Positions 48,384 through 60,291 of a stretch of DNA of 64,000 nucleotides are shown in pieces; position 1 is the stretch's first letter; each line of letters starts with the position of its first letter. A program made the position numbers and the translations under genes. The notes beneath the pieces were generated by a model. That model worked only from the letters and a program-made list of their open reading frames with translations, ran no database searches and was not told where the DNA came from. This DNA comes from Oscillospiraceae bacterium (GTDB lineage: Bacteria; Bacillota; Clostridia; Oscillospirales; CAG-272), in assembly GCA_015064255.1 (NCBI GenBank), contig SVSP01000012.1:1-64000 (forward strand), written 5' to 3'.

Positions 48384-49484
48384 TTAAAATTCACTGTTCT
48401 TTAGTTTTTCCGCCGTATCTGCGGTAATAAGCGCTTCTATCATTTCGCCTATATTTCCATTAAGGAAATTTTCAAGTGAGTAGAGAGTGAGTCCTATTCT
48501 ATGGTCTGTTACTCTTCCCTGCGGATAGTTATAAGTACGGATACGCTCGCTTCGGTCGCCTGTTCCGACCTGACTCTTACGTTCGCTCGTTATCTTATCA
48601 TTCTGCTCGCGCTCCTGCATATCCTGCAGCTTTGCGCGAAGTACTTTCATAGCTTTATCGCGGTTTTTGAACTGACTGCGCTCTTCCTGACACTCTACAA
48701 CTATTCCTGTCGGCTTATGAGTGAGTCTTACCGCCGATTCGGTCTTATTAATATGCTGTCCGCCCGCACCGCTTGATTTACAGGACTCTATAATTATATC
48801 CGCGGGATTTATTACGACCTCTATTTCCTCTGCCTCGGGAAGAACGGCAACCGTTACCGTTGACGTGTGTATTCTTCCCTGTGTTTCGGTTTCGGGAACT
48901 CTCTGAACTCTGTGAACGCCGCTTTCAAATTTGAATTTGGAGTACGCGCCGTCACCCTCTATCATAAAGTCAATTTCTTTATATCCGCCAAGCTCTGTTT
49001 CGTTGCAGCCGATTATTTCGGTCTTATAACCCGCGCCTGCGCAGTACATACTGTACATTCTGTAAAGCGAGCCTGCAAAAAGTGCCGCTTCTTCTCCTCC
49101 CGCGCCGCCTCGTATTTCAACGATGACATTCTTATCATCGTTTGGGTCTCTCGGAAGTATCAGTATGCGAAGTTCTTCTATGAGAGCGCGCATAGTGTCC
49201 TCAGCTGAGTCAAGGTCATCCTGTGCAAGTGCAAGCATTTCTTCGTCTTCCTCGATTTCAAGAAGCTCACGAAGATCTTTACACTCGCTGTCAAGCTTCA
49301 TAAACTGTCCGTATTTTTCGGCAATTTTCGCAAGAGATTTGTACTCCCGCATTATTTTTGTATATTCAGTCTGATTTGATATTATCTCGGAATCCCCGAG
49401 CATTTCTTCAAGCCTATGGTATCTTTCTACTGCGACACCGAGCTTTTCTATCATATTTTTTTCACTTTGTGTTAAAGTAAGCAA
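48384..49484 (-). CDS. prfA: Peptide chain release factor 1
   Basis: IEIRGGAGGEEAALFAGSLYRMY-type core; SSGAGGQHINKTESAVRLTHKPTGIVVECQEERSQ (GGQ). Confidence 0.95.
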   Translation of the reverse strand: MLTLTQSEKNMIEKLGVAVERYHRLEEMLGDSEIISNQTEYTKIMREYKSLAKIAEKYGQFMKLDSECKDLRELLEIEEDEEMLALAQDDLDSAEDTMRALIEELRILILPRDPNDDKNVIVEIRGGAGGEEAALFAGSLYRMYSMYCAGAGYKTEIIGCNETELGGYKEIDFMIEGDGAYSKFKFESGVHRVQRVPETETQGRIHTSTVTVAVLPEAEEIEVVINPADIIIESCKSSGAGGQHINKTESAVRLTHKPTGIVVECQEERSQFKNRDKAMKVLRAKLQDMQEREQNDKITSERKSQVGTGDRSERIRTYNYPQGRVTDHRIGLTLYSLENFLNGNIGEMIEALITADTAEKLKNSEF

Positions 49485-49548
49485 ATCTCTTTCCTCCGAA
49501 ATTTTGAAATTTTATTTAGAAACAAGTCAAAAAGATTCCGAAAGAAAG

Positions 49549-50823
49549 CTATCTCACGTAGTCAAACTCAAAATCGTATATACTTACCGTATCTCCGTCC
49601 GAAACACCCGCTTCTTCAAGCGCTTTTATGACACCGCTGTTTTTAAGTACTCTCTGGAAGTACATAAGCGATTCTCTGTCCGAGAAATTTACCGAGTTCA
49701 TAACTCTGCGCAGCCAATCACCCTCAACGATAAAGAGATCGTCCTCTCTATGTATCGAGAATTCGTGGCTTCCAGTATCCTCGGAAAGCTCGGGTGCTGT
49801 ATATTCTGCCTCGAATATCTTAACGGGCGGAAGTGTCTGAAGTGCGGTAAAGGTCTTATCAACAAGCTCCTTTATGCCCATATTCATAGCCGCCGAAACG
49901 TATATAACCTCGCTTCCTCTCACTTCTGCGAACTCATTAAAGTCTGTAAGATCGGCATCCTCGGGAAGAAGGTCATATTTATTTGCAATTATTATCTGCG
50001 GACGCTTTGCAAGCTCTGGGCTGTATCTTTCAAGCTCTGCGTTTATTGCGATTATATCATCGATAGGATCTCTGCCCTCGCTGCCCGAAATATCAACAAC
50101 GTGAAGAAGAAGTCTGCATCTGTCAACGTGGCGAAGGAAAGAATGTCCGAGACCGATTCCCTCTGCCGCACCCTCAATAAGTCCGGGAATATCTGCGGCA
50201 ACGAAGCCTCTCTCGTCACCCACCGACACAACGCCGATATTAGGCGCAAGCGTGGTGAAATGATAGTCGGCTATCTTCGGTCTTGCAGATGAGATCATAG
50301 AAAGTATAGACGATTTTCCGACGTTCGGGAATCCTATAAGTCCTACGTCTGCGATCATTTTAAGTTCAAGGATTATTTCTTTTTCCTCGCCCAAAAGTCC
50401 GGGCTTTGCAAATCGCGGAATCTGTCTTGTAGGTGTCGCGAAATGACGGTTGCCCCATCCGCCGCGTCCGCCTTTACATATCACAAACGTGTCGCACTCT
50501 GACATATCCTGTATTACAAGTCCCGATGCCGCGTCCTTTATAACCGTTCCGGGAGGCACGGGAAGAACGAGGTCTGCTCCGTTTTTACCGTGATACTTCG
50601 AGCCTGAGCCGTCGCCTCCGTTTTCCGCCTTGAACTTACGCTTATACTTGTAGTAGGTAAGCGTATTTTGTCCTTCGTCTATTTTAAAAATTATATTACC
50701 GCCGTTACCGCCGTCACCGCCGTCGGGTCCGCCATGTGAAACGTATTTTTCACGTCTGAAGGAGATAGCACCGTGACCGCCGTCTCCTGCCTTTAAATTT
50801 ACAGTTACATTATCAAAAAGCAT
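49549..50823 (-). CDS. obgE: GTPase Obg
   Basis: LKAGDGGHGAISFRREKYVSHGGPDGGDGGNGGN; DVGLIGFPNVGKSSILSMIS. Confidence 0.96.
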   Translation of the reverse strand: MLFDNVTVNLKAGDGGHGAISFRREKYVSHGGPDGGDGGNGGNIIFKIDEGQNTLTYYKYKRKFKAENGGDGSGSKYHGKNGADLVLPVPPGTVIKDAASGLVIQDMSECDTFVICKGGRGGWGNRHFATPTRQIPRFAKPGLLGEEKEIILELKMIADVGLIGFPNVGKSSILSMISSARPKIADYHFTTLAPNIGVVSVGDERGFVAADIPGLIEGAAEGIGLGHSFLRHVDRCRLLLHVVDISGSEGRDPIDDIIAINAELERYSPELAKRPQIIIANKYDLLPEDADLTDFNEFAEVRGSEVIYVSAAMNMGIKELVDKTFTALQTLPPVKIFEAEYTAPELSEDTGSHEFSIHREDDLFIVEGDWLRRVMNSVNFSDRESLMYFQRVLKNSGVIKALEEAGVSDGDTVSIYDFEFDYVR

Positions 50824-50850
50824 ATTTTTCTCCGTTACTTATATTATTTT

Positions 50851-52857
<2,007 letters not shown>

Positions 52858-52859
52858 TC

Positions 52860-52910
52860 AAAAGGTATTTTATTCTTGGCATCTCAACATTTCACATTAA
52901 AATACCTTTT
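52860..52910 (-). promoter_or_regulatory. Perfect 13-bp inverted repeat in the ligA 5' leader
   Basis: AAAAGGTATTTTA (52860-52872) / TAAAATACCTTTT (52898-52910). Confidence 0.5.
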
Positions 52911-53041
52911 CACAATATTATCCCTATTATGAAGTATTATATCATACTTTTTCGGAATTTTCAATGATATTATAAAGATATTATAAAATTTTTCACCTTA
53001 AAATCTATTTAAATTCATTTAAACACTAATATTTACAAAAG

Positions 53042-53078
53042 AAAAAAAGCAGGAAGTTTTTTCTCCCCGCTTTTTTGT
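53042..53078 (-). terminator. Terminator downstream of the SASP gene
   Basis: AAAAAAAGCAGG...CCCCGCTTTTTT. Confidence 0.6.
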
Positions 53079-53135
53079 CCGCACAGTATATGCATACTGT
53101 TTCGATATAAGCAAATAATATATTCTAAGGCTTAC

Positions 53136-53339
53136 TTACTTGTTGTTCTTGAGGTCGTTTTCGTACTTCTCGACCATTTTCTTAACCATCTGTCCACCGA
53201 TAGAGCCTGCCTGACGGCTTGTGAGATCGCCGTTATAACCCTGCTTAAGGTTTACACCAACTTCTCCTGCTGCTTCCATCTTAAATTTATCAAGGCCTTC
53301 CTTTGCTTCAGGAACAAGCTTCTTGTTACTAGTTGCCAT
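53136..53339 (-). CDS. Alpha/beta-type small acid-soluble spore protein
   Basis: MATSNKKLVPEAKEGLDKFKMEAAGEVGVNLKQGYNGDLTSRQAGSIGGQMVKKMVEKYE; start reset to MATSNK, preceded by AAGGAG. Confidence 0.92.
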   Translation of the reverse strand: MATSNKKLVPEAKEGLDKFKMEAAGEVGVNLKQGYNGDLTSRQAGSIGGQMVKKMVEKYENDLKNNK

Positions 53340-53536
53340 AATTTTAATTCTCCTTATTTTTGAATCTTTGATTCTTTTATTGAGCGTTGTCTTACGCTCT
53401 GATATTATTATGATACGTATCCGTTTTATTATGTATGGAAAATTTTGAAAATCAAAAACAAATATCAACTCCGGCAAAAAAAGCAAAGGCAGATGCACAA
53501 AACTGTGTATCCACCTTTTTCTTTATTTTCTTAAAA

Positions 53537-55000
53537 TCAAAGCTCTATTTTAAGACAGTTGGTATAATTTGTAGGCATTTCCGTGGGCAATTTAACGGTA
53601 AGTACTCCAAACGCCTGCGAAAATTCAACCTTTCCGTAACCGAGAAGTGTTACAGATTTAACCGTTTCGTTTTCGTTGAAGCTCTTGATAACGGCAACCC
53701 TGCTTTCAGGAACAGCCATAACGTAAGCATAAACGAAGTTATTCTTCTTCACAAAACGGAAATCGCTGTCTTTCCACGAAACTTGATCCTCTTGGAAGCG
53801 GTTTATTATTACCGCGCTATCACCTTCTGCGGCGACTCTCCACGGTTCTGTTTCATAAACTGCCTCTGCGCATATCTTAAACCACTTTTCAAGCTCTTCA
53901 AGGATATATACGGCTTCTCTATCAATACTTCCGTCGGGACGCTGAAGGATATTGAGAAGCATTACTCCATTCTTTGAAATAATATCAACGAGCATTTCTA
54001 TTATATGCGCCGGAGTTTTATAGTCCTGTCTGACGTCGTAAAACCAGTTGCCTATACAAGTATCCGTCTGCCATACGTCACTTGATATATCTGAAAGCTG
54101 ACTCTTTTCTATATCGAGTATGCCCACGCTGTATATTTCTCTTGCACGTTCTTTTTGATTATAAACAGCTCGGTTTTCACCGTATTTTTCGATAGATTTG
54201 TTATACAGATAGGATACTGCTTCAAGTCCCTCCGCGTAAGGATTTGAGTCGTCCGTACGTTCTGCTCCGTAGTAGACATGGAACGGAAGTGCACCGTCGC
54301 TATACAAAAGATCGGGTTCGAATCTGTCTATAAGCTCCTTCATAGAATCAAGCCAATAGCGGTGAAAATCTTCGTTTTGTGTATACCAAGGAACAACCGC
54401 GTACTTATCCACGAGATTTTCCACGTAGTGCTCGCGATTATTATAATAGAACGGACACTCGGGATTGTTACCGTCGTACGGAACTCCCGCGTACGGTCCT
54501 TTCTTATCTGCACCCTTATTCACAGAAAACCACGAAAAGCTCGCGGCGAGATGCTCTGTAAGTCCAAACGGAAGTCCGTATTTCCTTGCGGCATTTTTCC
54601 ATTCCATACAAATGTCTCTTTTCGGTCCAACGTTTACCGAATTGAACTTATTGACCTTGGAATCGTAGTTAAAAAAGTTATCGTGATGCATAGCCTGTGC
54701 AACAAAATATTTTGCACCCGCACGAACGTAGAGATCCATAAGCGCATCGGGATCAAACTTTTCTGCTTTCCAGAGCTCACACAGATCCTTGTATCCGAAT
54801 TCCGAAGGGTGTCCGTAATGGCGCAGATGATATTTATAGGCATCGCTTCCCTCTATATACATCGCCCTTGCGTACCAGTCGCCGTACATCGGTACACTCT
54901 GCGGTCCCCAATGGCTCCAGATACCGAACTTCGCATCCTTAAACCATTTCGGACATTCAAACGTCCTGAGAGATTCAAATGTCGGTTCGAATTTTTTCAT
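53537..55000 (-). CDS. GH29 alpha-L-fucosidase
   Basis: PKWFKDAKFGIWSHWGPQSVP; GAKYFVAQAMHHDNFFNYDSK; FEPDLLYSDGALPF (likely nucleophile Asp). Confidence 0.9.
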   Translation of the reverse strand: MKKFEPTFESLRTFECPKWFKDAKFGIWSHWGPQSVPMYGDWYARAMYIEGSDAYKYHLRHYGHPSEFGYKDLCELWKAEKFDPDALMDLYVRAGAKYFVAQAMHHDNFFNYDSKVNKFNSVNVGPKRDICMEWKNAARKYGLPFGLTEHLAASFSWFSVNKGADKKGPYAGVPYDGNNPECPFYYNNREHYVENLVDKYAVVPWYTQNEDFHRYWLDSMKELIDRFEPDLLYSDGALPFHVYYGAERTDDSNPYAEGLEAVSYLYNKSIEKYGENRAVYNQKERAREIYSVGILDIEKSQLSDISSDVWQTDTCIGNWFYDVRQDYKTPAHIIEMLVDIISKNGVMLLNILQRPDGSIDREAVYILEELEKWFKICAEAVYETEPWRVAAEGDSAVIINRFQEDQVSWKDSDFRFVKKNNFVYAYVMAVPESRVAVIKSFNENETVKSVTLLGYGKVEFSQAFGVLTVKLPTEMPTNYTNCLKIEL

Positions 55001-55025
55001 AGTCACTCCCATTTATGTATACGCT

Positions 55026-55673
55026 TTATCTTCTTACCTCACTTACAACCGTTGCCGAAGAGTTATAATATTTCACAGCACCGAGTGCCTGCGATGTCAT
55101 TTCAAAAAATACAACAGTTTTTTTGCCGTTTTCGTCCGTATGGCAGGCAAAATAAATATCATCCGCGCTGCTTGAAGAATATGCTTCAACCTTTTCTGCA
55201 TCTGCAGCAAATTCATCAGCCTGATTTTTATATGTATCATTATACGGTGCGATTATAGAAAAGTCTTTTATTTTTCCTTCAAACATCAGCTCTTCATATC
55301 TGTCTCCGTAAACGGTCTTTACAGTAAAGAGCGCGTGGTCAACCGTATATTTATACTCAATCGAAACGAAAGGCCAAGTAAAATAAACAGCCATCCAGAG
55401 GAAAAGCGGTGTAAGTGCTACAAACCAAAGTAAAAATTTAACTGCCGCACAAACAGCCACAAACAAGCCTGCACCGAAAATATATGCAAGGAGCATAAGC
55501 GTTCTTTGCGATTTATATTTTCCTTCTTTCTTCTTATCTACCGAAAATTCAGCATAGTTTTTCGAGCCGAAAGCATCGTCCGCACGTGCGGTTATCGACG
55601 GAAGGTCGCTTCTTCCCTTTTCAACCTTCGGACCTTTATTGATTTTTGTAAGTTTTCTTTTGTTTGTACTCAT
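55026..55673 (-). CDS. Two-TM membrane protein of unknown function (DUF6106-like)
   Basis: ORF with two hydrophobic segments; start set at MSTNKRK. Confidence 0.6.
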   Translation of the reverse strand: MSTNKRKLTKINKGPKVEKGRSDLPSITARADDAFGSKNYAEFSVDKKKEGKYKSQRTLMLLAYIFGAGLFVAVCAAVKFLLWFVALTPLFLWMAVYFTWPFVSIEYKYTVDHALFTVKTVYGDRYEELMFEGKIKDFSIIAPYNDTYKNQADEFAADAEKVEAYSSSSADDIYFACHTDENGKKTVVFFEMTSQALGAVKYYNSSATVVSEVRR

Positions 55674-55817
55674 TTTTAATCCTTTCCGCATCCGCTTGAA
55701 TTTTTATTTTCACACATAGAAACCGATACAGTATGATTGTAACACATAATTTTGAATTTTTCAATATTATATTTAATTTATGTGATTTTTTTGCAATTAT
55801 TTTCTATCTATCAACTC

Positions 55818-55846
55818 TTGACTTTTTATAAAATAAGTGATAGACT
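55818..55846 (+). promoter_or_regulatory. Promoter for the MATE transporter gene
   Basis: TTGACT - 17 nt - TAGACT. Confidence 0.55.
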
Positions 55847-55882
55847 TTCTTATGTGTTAAATGCACTATATTTTGAAAGCAG

Positions 55883-57307
55883 GTGGCAAAAATTTCACAC
55901 ACCCAATCCTTACAGAGTCCACGCCGTATTAAAGGACAAATAGATCCTCTAAGTGGAAATCTCTTCAAAAGTATTCTTGCTTTTGCGGTTCCGATTATGT
56001 TAACCGGAATACTTCAGCTCGCATTCAACGCCGCCGACATAATAATTGTCGGTCAGGCAGCCGGAAGCGACGCTGTCGGTCAGGTCGGTGCAACAAACTC
56101 TATAATAAACCTTATAGTCAATATGTTTATAGGATTTTCGGTCGGTGTCAGCGTAAGTGTTTCGCGTGAATACGGTGCGGGAAATCACCAAAACGTAAAC
56201 AAGCTCGTACATACCGCGGTTGCCACCGCAATCGTCGGCGGAATAGTATGTTCAATAATCGGTTTCTTCGGAGCACGTTATTTCCTCACTCTTATGCAGA
56301 CCGACCTTATACATATCGACGGCTCAACTCTTTATATGAAGATATACTTCCTTTCGATGCCCGCATCAATGATGTATAACTTCTGCTCGGCAATACTGAG
56401 AGCCCTAGGAAACTCAAAAACTCCCCTCGTTATACTTACAAGCGCAGGAGTTGTCAACGTTATCTTCAACCTCTTTTTCGTGTACGCATTCGGTATGGCG
56501 GTAGAAGGTGTCGCGCTTGCTACCGTAATATCTCAGTACGTTGCTATGGTTTGGATTCTGATATATCTTACCAAAGCGGAAGGACCGCACAAGCTGAATC
56601 TTAAAAAAGTTTCTTTTGACCAAAAGAGTCTGAAATCTATAATAGTTATAGGCTTCCCTGCCGGAATTTACGGTTCGCTCTTTTCTCTGTCAAACGTTGT
56701 AATTCAGTCATCTGTAAACTCCTTCGGGAATATAGTTGTAAACGGAAATGCCGCAGCGGCAAGTATTGAAGGATTTATTTATACCGCGTCAAACTCATTC
56801 CATCAAGCCGCGATAACCTTTATCGGACAGAACAGAGGTGCGGGAAAGTACGACAGAATTTTGAAATCCCTTGGAGTATGCGTTATTTATTCATTTGTAT
56901 TCGAAGTCATACTTGCCTTCATAACCTACACCTTCGGCGAGCTTCTTCTCGGAATATATATCAAGGATTCAAGTGCCGCAATAATGACCGGAATAATACG
57001 AATATCGGTTATCGGAATTCCTCACTTCCTTTGCGGAATTATGGACGTTGTGAACGGCGCACTCCGAGGACTCGGAGCTTCAACTTCACCGACGGTCATC
57101 TCTCTTATCTGCGCGTGCGGATTCAGAATCGTATGGATATACACAATATTTGAAAGATATAAAACAATATCTATGCTATATCTCGTATATCCGATCTCGT
57201 GGGGTGTTTCAACAGTCTTCCTTACCGCACTCTTCTTTGCGCTCTACTTTTCAAAGCTCAAAAAATTCAAAAAACTGTCTGCTGAAAATGCAGTAAATAC
57301 TTTATAA
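55883..57307 (+). CDS. MATE family efflux transporter
   Basis: PLSGNLFKSILAFAVPIMLTGILQLAFNAADIIIVGQAAGSDAVGQVGAT; 12 TM layout; GTG start. Confidence 0.9.
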   Translation: MAKISHTQSLQSPRRIKGQIDPLSGNLFKSILAFAVPIMLTGILQLAFNAADIIIVGQAAGSDAVGQVGATNSIINLIVNMFIGFSVGVSVSVSREYGAGNHQNVNKLVHTAVATAIVGGIVCSIIGFFGARYFLTLMQTDLIHIDGSTLYMKIYFLSMPASMMYNFCSAILRALGNSKTPLVILTSAGVVNVIFNLFFVYAFGMAVEGVALATVISQYVAMVWILIYLTKAEGPHKLNLKKVSFDQKSLKSIIVIGFPAGIYGSLFSLSNVVIQSSVNSFGNIVVNGNAAAASIEGFIYTASNSFHQAAITFIGQNRGAGKYDRILKSLGVCVIYSFVFEVILAFITYTFGELLLGIYIKDSSAAIMTGIIRISVIGIPHFLCGIMDVVNGALRGLGASTSPTVISLICACGFRIVWIYTIFERYKTISMLYLVYPISWGVSTVFLTALFFALYFSKLKKFKKLSAENAVNTL

Positions 57308-57334
57308 AACAAGTTATTTTCGGAGGTAAAAGCA

Positions 57335-58261
57335 TTGAACATATACAGATCTGCCGAAGAGCTTATAGGGAAAACTCCTCTCGTTCGGCTCAGCAGAATA
57401 GAAAAAAAATATGATCTTAAAGCAAATCTTATCGCAAAGCTCGAATTTTTAAATCCCGCAGGAAGTGCCAAGGACCGCGTTGCAAAGGCTATGCTTGACG
57501 ATGCGGAAGCACGCGGACTTATCTCGGAGGGTGCAGTAATTATCGAACCAACGTCGGGAAATACGGGCATCGGTCTTGCTTCTGTCGCATCCGTGCGCGG
57601 TTACCGTACTATTATAGTTATGCCCGACTCAATGTCCGAGGAACGCAGAACTATCCTCAAGGCATACGGTGCCGAGCTTGTCCTTACGGACGCTTCTCTC
57701 GGTATGAAGGGCTGTATAGCAAAAGCCGAGGAGATTGCCAAGGAAACGCCAAACAGCTTTATACCCGGTCAGTTTGACAACCCCGCAAACGCAATAGCTC
57801 ACGAGGAAACCACCGGTCCCGAAATTTGGGAAGATACCGACGGAAAGGTCGATATATTTATCGCGGGCGTCGGAACGGGCGGAACTATCACGGGAGTAGG
57901 ACGTTATCTTAAATCAAAAAATCCGAACGTCAAAATCGTTGCCGTTGAGCCGAAATCATCGCCTCTTCTTTCAAAAGGAATCGCAAACTCTCACGGAATT
58001 CAGGGAATCGGAGCGAATTTCATTCCCTCTGTTCTCGACACTACCGTTTACGATGAAATCATTACCGTTTCGGACGACGACGCATTCAGACTCGGACGCG
58101 AGATCGGCAAAGTCGAAGGAATACTCGTGGGAATATCCTCGGGTGCAGCGCTTCGCGCGGCAATAGATCTTGCGCTTCGTCCCGAAAACGAAGGCAAAAA
58201 CATAGTTGTTCTTCTTCCCGACACGGGCGACAGATATCTTTCGACAAAGATGTTTAAGTGA
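57335..58261 (+). CDS. cysK: Cysteine synthase A
   Basis: ELIGKTPLVRLSRIE; LEFLNPAGSAKDRVAKAM; IIEPTSGNTGIGLASVA. Confidence 0.95.
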   Translation: MNIYRSAEELIGKTPLVRLSRIEKKYDLKANLIAKLEFLNPAGSAKDRVAKAMLDDAEARGLISEGAVIIEPTSGNTGIGLASVASVRGYRTIIVMPDSMSEERRTILKAYGAELVLTDASLGMKGCIAKAEEIAKETPNSFIPGQFDNPANAIAHEETTGPEIWEDTDGKVDIFIAGVGTGGTITGVGRYLKSKNPNVKIVAVEPKSSPLLSKGIANSHGIQGIGANFIPSVLDTTVYDEIITVSDDDAFRLGREIGKVEGILVGISSGAALRAAIDLALRPENEGKNIVVLLPDTGDRYLSTKMFK

Positions 58262-58273
58262 GAAAATGATTTA

Positions 58274-58326
58274 TTGGGGCTTTACCCCAAACCCCATTTA
58301 GGGGACTTTTTGAAAAAAGTCCCCTA
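58274..58326. repeat. Dispersed double-hairpin repeat
   Basis: TTGGGGCTTTACCCCAA and AGGGGACTTTTTGAAAAAAGTCCCCT palindromes. Confidence 0.55.
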
Positions 58327-58369
58327 AAAACCTTCAAAAACTTCTATAATACAGCTTGTCTATCTTTTT

Positions 58370-58415
58370 AACCAAGCGACTCTACCTCACGGCAGAGTTT
58401 GCTTGGTTTTTATCA
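58370..58415 (+). terminator. Plus-strand terminator after cysK, overlapping the 3' end of spoIIID
   Basis: AACCAAGC...GCTTGGTT followed by TTTATCATTTTT. Confidence 0.65.
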
Positions 58416-58677
58416 TTTTTATTTCCGAATATTTTTTTCTCGTTGCTTCGCCGCCGCGGACGTGACGCTCCGATTTGTTTACGTCAAGCAGCTCCTTGAC
58501 CTTCAGGTAGAGTCGGTAATTATATTTTTTCAAATTTCCCGTAACGTCTTTATGTACCGTTGATTTACTTATACCGAATCTTGAAGCCGCCTTGCGCACC
58601 GTCGCATTATTTTCAAGCATATAAAGAGCTATCTGCTCACACCGTTCCTCTGTTCTGTCCGAATATACCTTTCGCAT
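58387..58677 (-). CDS. spoIIID: Sporulation transcriptional regulator SpoIIID
   Basis: ERCEQIALYMLENNATVRKAASRFGISKSTVHKDVTGNLKKYNYRLYLKVKELLDVNKSERHVRGGEATRKKY. Confidence 0.93.
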   Translation of the reverse strand: MRKVYSDRTEERCEQIALYMLENNATVRKAASRFGISKSTVHKDVTGNLKKYNYRLYLKVKELLDVNKSERHVRGGEATRKKYSEIKMIKTKQTLP

Positions 58678-58780
58678 TGTCCCCTCCGATATTTTTTCCC
58701 CGGATCCCGATGTTACAGTATATGTGACGACGATTTTTTTATTCTGATTTTTACAAATTTATTTTATATTGCACAAATGA

Positions 58781-58809
58781 TTGACAGAGGATATTTTTTG
58801 TGATAAAAT
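58781..58809 (+). promoter_or_regulatory. Sigma-A promoter for the esterase/SMP-30 gene
   Basis: TTGACA - 17 nt - TAAAAT. Confidence 0.7.
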
Positions 58810-58850
58810 TCCTTAAAAGATAATTATTTTACCGAAAGGATATATTGTCT

Positions 58851-60230
58851 ATGTTTAAGCTCGACGGAAAATTTTTCGAAGGAGTCTATGAAGGAAAAAA
58901 TCTAAAAAAAGGCTCTCTTTTGAATTACGTATTATATACTTCGAGTCTTTATGACAAAAGCAAGCCTGCTGCGTTCTGCCTCACGTTCGACGGACTGAAC
59001 ACAGAGCAGGTATCTGCGCTTGAGTATCTCGCGCACGAGGGAGAAATGCCGCCCTTCGTTGCTCTCGGTGTTTTTCCCGGACGCGTCGAGCCGACTCTTG
59101 ATGGCGGTATTGCACGCAATATGCGAAAAGAGGAATACGACGTCGCCGACCGAGAATTTCCCGATTTTCTTGTTGACGAGCTCATTCCCGAAATACTCGC
59201 AAAGCACGGCATCAAGATCTCCGACTCGCCCGATCTCCATATGATAAGCGGCGGATCATCGGGAGGTATTGCCGCTTGGACAGGAGCTTGGTACAGAAAC
59301 GATTTCTTCCGACGCGCTTTCATTTCGAGTCCGAGCTTTCTCGCTATGGGAATGGGAGAGGATATTCCTTTTCTCGTCAAGAAGCTTGAAGCCCGTCCCA
59401 TAAAAATTTGCCTTACGCTCGGTGAGCACGAGCCCGACGATTATTTCGGCAGCTCATATCCCGTAGGTCTTCTCTTTGAAAGATCTCTCAACTTTGCGGG
59501 CTACGACTACGAGTACAGTTATTTTCCAAACGAAGGACACTGCTGCAGAATAAGAGATTACGAGTCGCAGATAGGCTTTATGCGCTATCTTTGGAAGGAC
59601 GCTCTTACAAATCCTGTAAAACTTGCAGAAAAATCAAAGCGTATTGTAGACCTCATCGGAGAAAATTCTACTTGGTGTGCAGCAGAAAGCACCGACTTCA
59701 AATCTCACAAATCGGTTATCTGCCACGCAGGCACTTACGAAGCGTGTGGGGATAAAGTATACTTTATCGGTGAAAGCAAGGAAAAGACCGTTGCCGCAGA
59801 AGGATTCGGAAATATATCCGCACTTGCCGTATCGGCAGACAAATGGCGGCTCTATATTGCAGACAGGGACAGGCGCTATATCTACGCTATGTCGATATGC
59901 GCGGACAGTACGCTCAAAGACCTCTGCAAGCTCGGAACTCTTCATTTAGACAAGGATTGCCGCACGATCGGTGCTTACGATATGACCGTGGATTCAAACG
60001 ACCGTCTGTATATCGCGACCGATATGGGCGTGCAGTGTATGAGGTCTTACGGCATCGTGGATATAATTCTCCCGTTGCCAAACGATATTGCCGCAAATTC
60101 CGTAATGCTTTGCGGACACATTCTTTATGCACAGTCGGGGGAAAAGTGCTTCGCAAGAACTATAATTCCCGAAGAGCTTCAGTCTGACGGTAAAAATGCG
60201 GCTTTACGCCACACGGGATATTACGACTGA
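58851..60230 (+). CDS. Esterase (Fes/EstD-like alpha/beta hydrolase) fused to a C-terminal SMP-30/gluconolactonase-like beta-propeller
   Basis: LHMISGGSSGGIAAWTGAW (GxSxG); C-terminal half NISALAVSADKWRLYIADRDRRYIYAM...AYDMTVDSNDRLYIATDMGVQCM; start reset to ATG 58851. Confidence 0.75.
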   Translation: MFKLDGKFFEGVYEGKNLKKGSLLNYVLYTSSLYDKSKPAAFCLTFDGLNTEQVSALEYLAHEGEMPPFVALGVFPGRVEPTLDGGIARNMRKEEYDVADREFPDFLVDELIPEILAKHGIKISDSPDLHMISGGSSGGIAAWTGAWYRNDFFRRAFISSPSFLAMGMGEDIPFLVKKLEARPIKICLTLGEHEPDDYFGSSYPVGLLFERSLNFAGYDYEYSYFPNEGHCCRIRDYESQIGFMRYLWKDALTNPVKLAEKSKRIVDLIGENSTWCAAESTDFKSHKSVICHAGTYEACGDKVYFIGESKEKTVAAEGFGNISALAVSADKWRLYIADRDRRYIYAMSICADSTLKDLCKLGTLHLDKDCRTIGAYDMTVDSNDRLYIATDMGVQCMRSYGIVDIILPLPNDIAANSVMLCGHILYAQSGEKCFARTIIPEELQSDGKNAALRHTGYYD

Positions 60231-60291
60231 TAAAACCGATGAGATACTAAACATAAAAATGTATTTTTGTTAGCGAAAGGAAGGTATTAAA

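Noticed and set aside
54278-55258. 326-aa + strand ORF opposite the GH29 gene
   Set aside because: Antisense shadow of a confident fucosidase; spans two genes; no domain.
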